Assembly (NCBI GenBank): GCA_051652645.1
Contig: JBOFUP010000003.1
Coordinates: 13,518-77,517 of the forward strand
Length of the DNA: 64,000 bases
Origin: UBA7332 sp051652645
GTDB lineage: Bacteria > Bacteroidota > Bacteroidia > Bacteroidales > UBA7332
Direction: 5' to 3'
The notes below the pieces were generated by a model. The model made no database searches, was not told the DNA's origin, and worked only from the letters and a program-made list of their open reading frames with translations. A program made the position numbers and the translations under genes. How positions within the stretch are numbered: position 1 is the stretch's first letter; each line of letters opens with the position of its first letter. Below are positions 62,893-64,000 of this stretch, piece by piece.

Positions 62893-63990
62893 ATGACTAT
62901 TCGGGAAATTATATCTACCATTGAGCGTGTTGCTCCTCTTGCTCTTCAAGAGGGGTATGATAATAGTGGTGTTCAGGTTGGAGATGTTTCGCAGGAGTGT
63001 AGTTCGGCTCTTGTTGTTATTGACATAACCGAGGAGGTTGTTGATGAGGCAATAGAGCGTGGTATTAATTTGGTTATATCTCATCATCCATTGATATTTA
63101 AGCCTATACGATCATTAACTGGGGCGAATTATGTTGAGCGTACCATAATAAAGGCTATTCGTAATAATATTGTACTATACTCTGCTCATACTAATCTAGA
63201 TGCTTGTTATGGCGGAGTGAGCTTTAGGATGGCTGAGAAGCTTGGATTGAAAAATATAAAAGTGTTGCAGCCAAGAAGTGGTATGTTACTTAAACTTGTT
63301 ACTTATGTGCCACCTGTACATGCTGAGTCGGTAAGAGATGCTATATTTGCAGCTGGAGCTGGAGATATAGGTAACTACTCAGAGTGTTGTTATAATGGTA
63401 TGGGTACAGGGACATTTAAGGCTAATGAAGATGCAAACCCTTTTGTGGGAAGAGTTGGAGTTAGAGAGGCAGAGCCAGAAGTGCGAATAGAAACGGTATT
63501 GCCGAGCTATTTGCGACGTAATGTGGTGGCGGCTCTCAAGGAGTCTCACCCGTATGAGGAGCCTGTATTTGATATCATAACTTTGGGTAATAGCTGGGAT
63601 AGGGTTGGTTTTGGCGTTGTGGGTGATTTGCCTGAACAGGTTGATATGTTGGATGAGCTTAAGCGTATGAAGTCTGTTTTTGGAGCAGCTGTGTTGAAGC
63701 ACTCACCAATACACAAGAGCAGTGTTAGCAGAGTAGCCCTTTGTGGTGGGAGTGGTTCTTCTTTGATGAGTGATGCATTGGCAGCTCGAGCCGATCTCTT
63801 CTTGACAAGTGAAGTAAAGTATCATGACTACTTTCTTCATGAGAAAAGCATAACGATTGCAGAAATTGGTCATTATGAGTCTGAACAATATACAAAAGAG
63901 GCTATTTGTGATATTATTCACGAAAAATTCCCTACCTTTGCCCTTCATTTTGCAGAAGAAAAGACAAATCCGATAAACTACATAATATAA
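62893..63990 (+). CDS. Nif3-like dinuclear metal-centre protein
   Basis: 365 residues. Two half-barrels of the Nif3/YbgI type hold a pair of metal ions: VISHHPLIFKPIRSL and SAHTNLDACYGGV in the first part, and IAEIGHYESE near the C-terminus, with the ligands His and Glu. Residues about 130-235 are an inserted PII/CutA-like domain, which is why this form is about 110 longer than YbgI. Its true substrate is unknown; GTP cyclohydrolase-like and nucleotidase activities have been proposed for relatives. A new frame, ATG-GCT-ACA, starts at 63992 and runs off the window, where Bacteroidales often have a zinc-ribbon protein. Confidence 0.93.
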   Translation: MTIREIISTIERVAPLALQEGYDNSGVQVGDVSQECSSALVVIDITEEVVDEAIERGINLVISHHPLIFKPIRSLTGANYVERTIIKAIRNNIVLYSAHTNLDACYGGVSFRMAEKLGLKNIKVLQPRSGMLLKLVTYVPPVHAESVRDAIFAAGAGDIGNYSECCYNGMGTGTFKANEDANPFVGRVGVREAEPEVRIETVLPSYLRRNVVAALKESHPYEEPVFDIITLGNSWDRVGFGVVGDLPEQVDMLDELKRMKSVFGAAVLKHSPIHKSSVSRVALCGGSGSSLMSDALAARADLFLTSEVKYHDYFLHEKSITIAEIGHYESEQYTKEAICDIIHEKFPTFALHFAEEKTNPINYII

Positions 63991-64000
63991 TATGGCTACA

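Overview
The window is a chromosomal segment of an anaerobic Bacteroidales bacterium. Several things point there. Putative promoters carry the Bacteroidetes -7 box TAnnTTTG, Shine-Dalgarno sites are weak or absent, and the dcw cluster has a Bacteroidetes layout with YqeY behind FtsZ. There is a Na+-pumping NQR complex and an oxygen-sensitive ThiH route to thiamine. The pectate lyase ends in what looks like a type IX secretion (T9SS) sorting tail, which argues against Bacteroides proper and for a T9SS-bearing family such as Porphyromonadaceae, Dysgonomonadaceae or Paludibacteraceae. MurE has the DNPR motif and a meso-diaminopimelate dehydrogenase is present, so the peptidoglycan should contain meso-DAP.

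Layout. 1-6.7 kb: a truncated outer-membrane barrel, a GH105 unsaturated glucuronyl hydrolase, a SatP-type acetate transporter and a large TonB-receptor-like outer-membrane protein. 6.7-10.3 kb: Mfd and tRNA-Ser(GCT). 10.6-11.7 kb: a BACON-like lipoprotein and a gene-free stretch with an array of four palindromes. 11.7-18.5 kb: a seven-gene thiamine operon (thiD-thiS-tenI/thiE fusion-thiG-thiC-thiH-thiF, minus strand) under a TPP riboswitch. 18.6-20.5 kb: lgt and ddh. 20.5-35.9 kb: the cell-division and wall cluster on the minus strand, from rsmH to ftsZ and yqeY, with a terminator and candidate promoter between murG and murC. 36.6-43.6 kb: an alanine/glycine:cation symporter, a patatin-type outer-membrane phospholipase, TruC and PBP1A. 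43.9-49.8 kb: nqrABCDEF. 49.8-51.4 kb: a long gap with a decayed transposase, an iteron-like repeat cluster and several hairpins. 51.4-53.7 kb: a DEAD-box helicase divergent from an FKBP/DUF2293 pair. 54-64 kb: a PL9-like pectate lyase, a Rieske-like lipoprotein, an NlpC/P60 peptidase, a Na+/H+ antiporter, an HsdR_N-ArsC fusion, AMP nucleosidase, HolA and a Nif3-family protein.

Most of the window is conserved housekeeping DNA. PL9 lyase and GH105 could act in series on pectin: the lyase makes unsaturated oligosaccharides whose terminal sugar GH105 removes. NQR supplies a sodium gradient that the alanine symporter and antiporter could use. I found no complete mobile element, CRISPR array, phage or recognisable defence island. 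The strongest oddities are the HsdR_N-ArsC fusion, the two-domain ThiE, a ThiF without zinc cysteines, the TACGTACGTA array, the TATTGCAACC repeat cluster with a transposase relic nearby, and the internal terminator of the dcw cluster.
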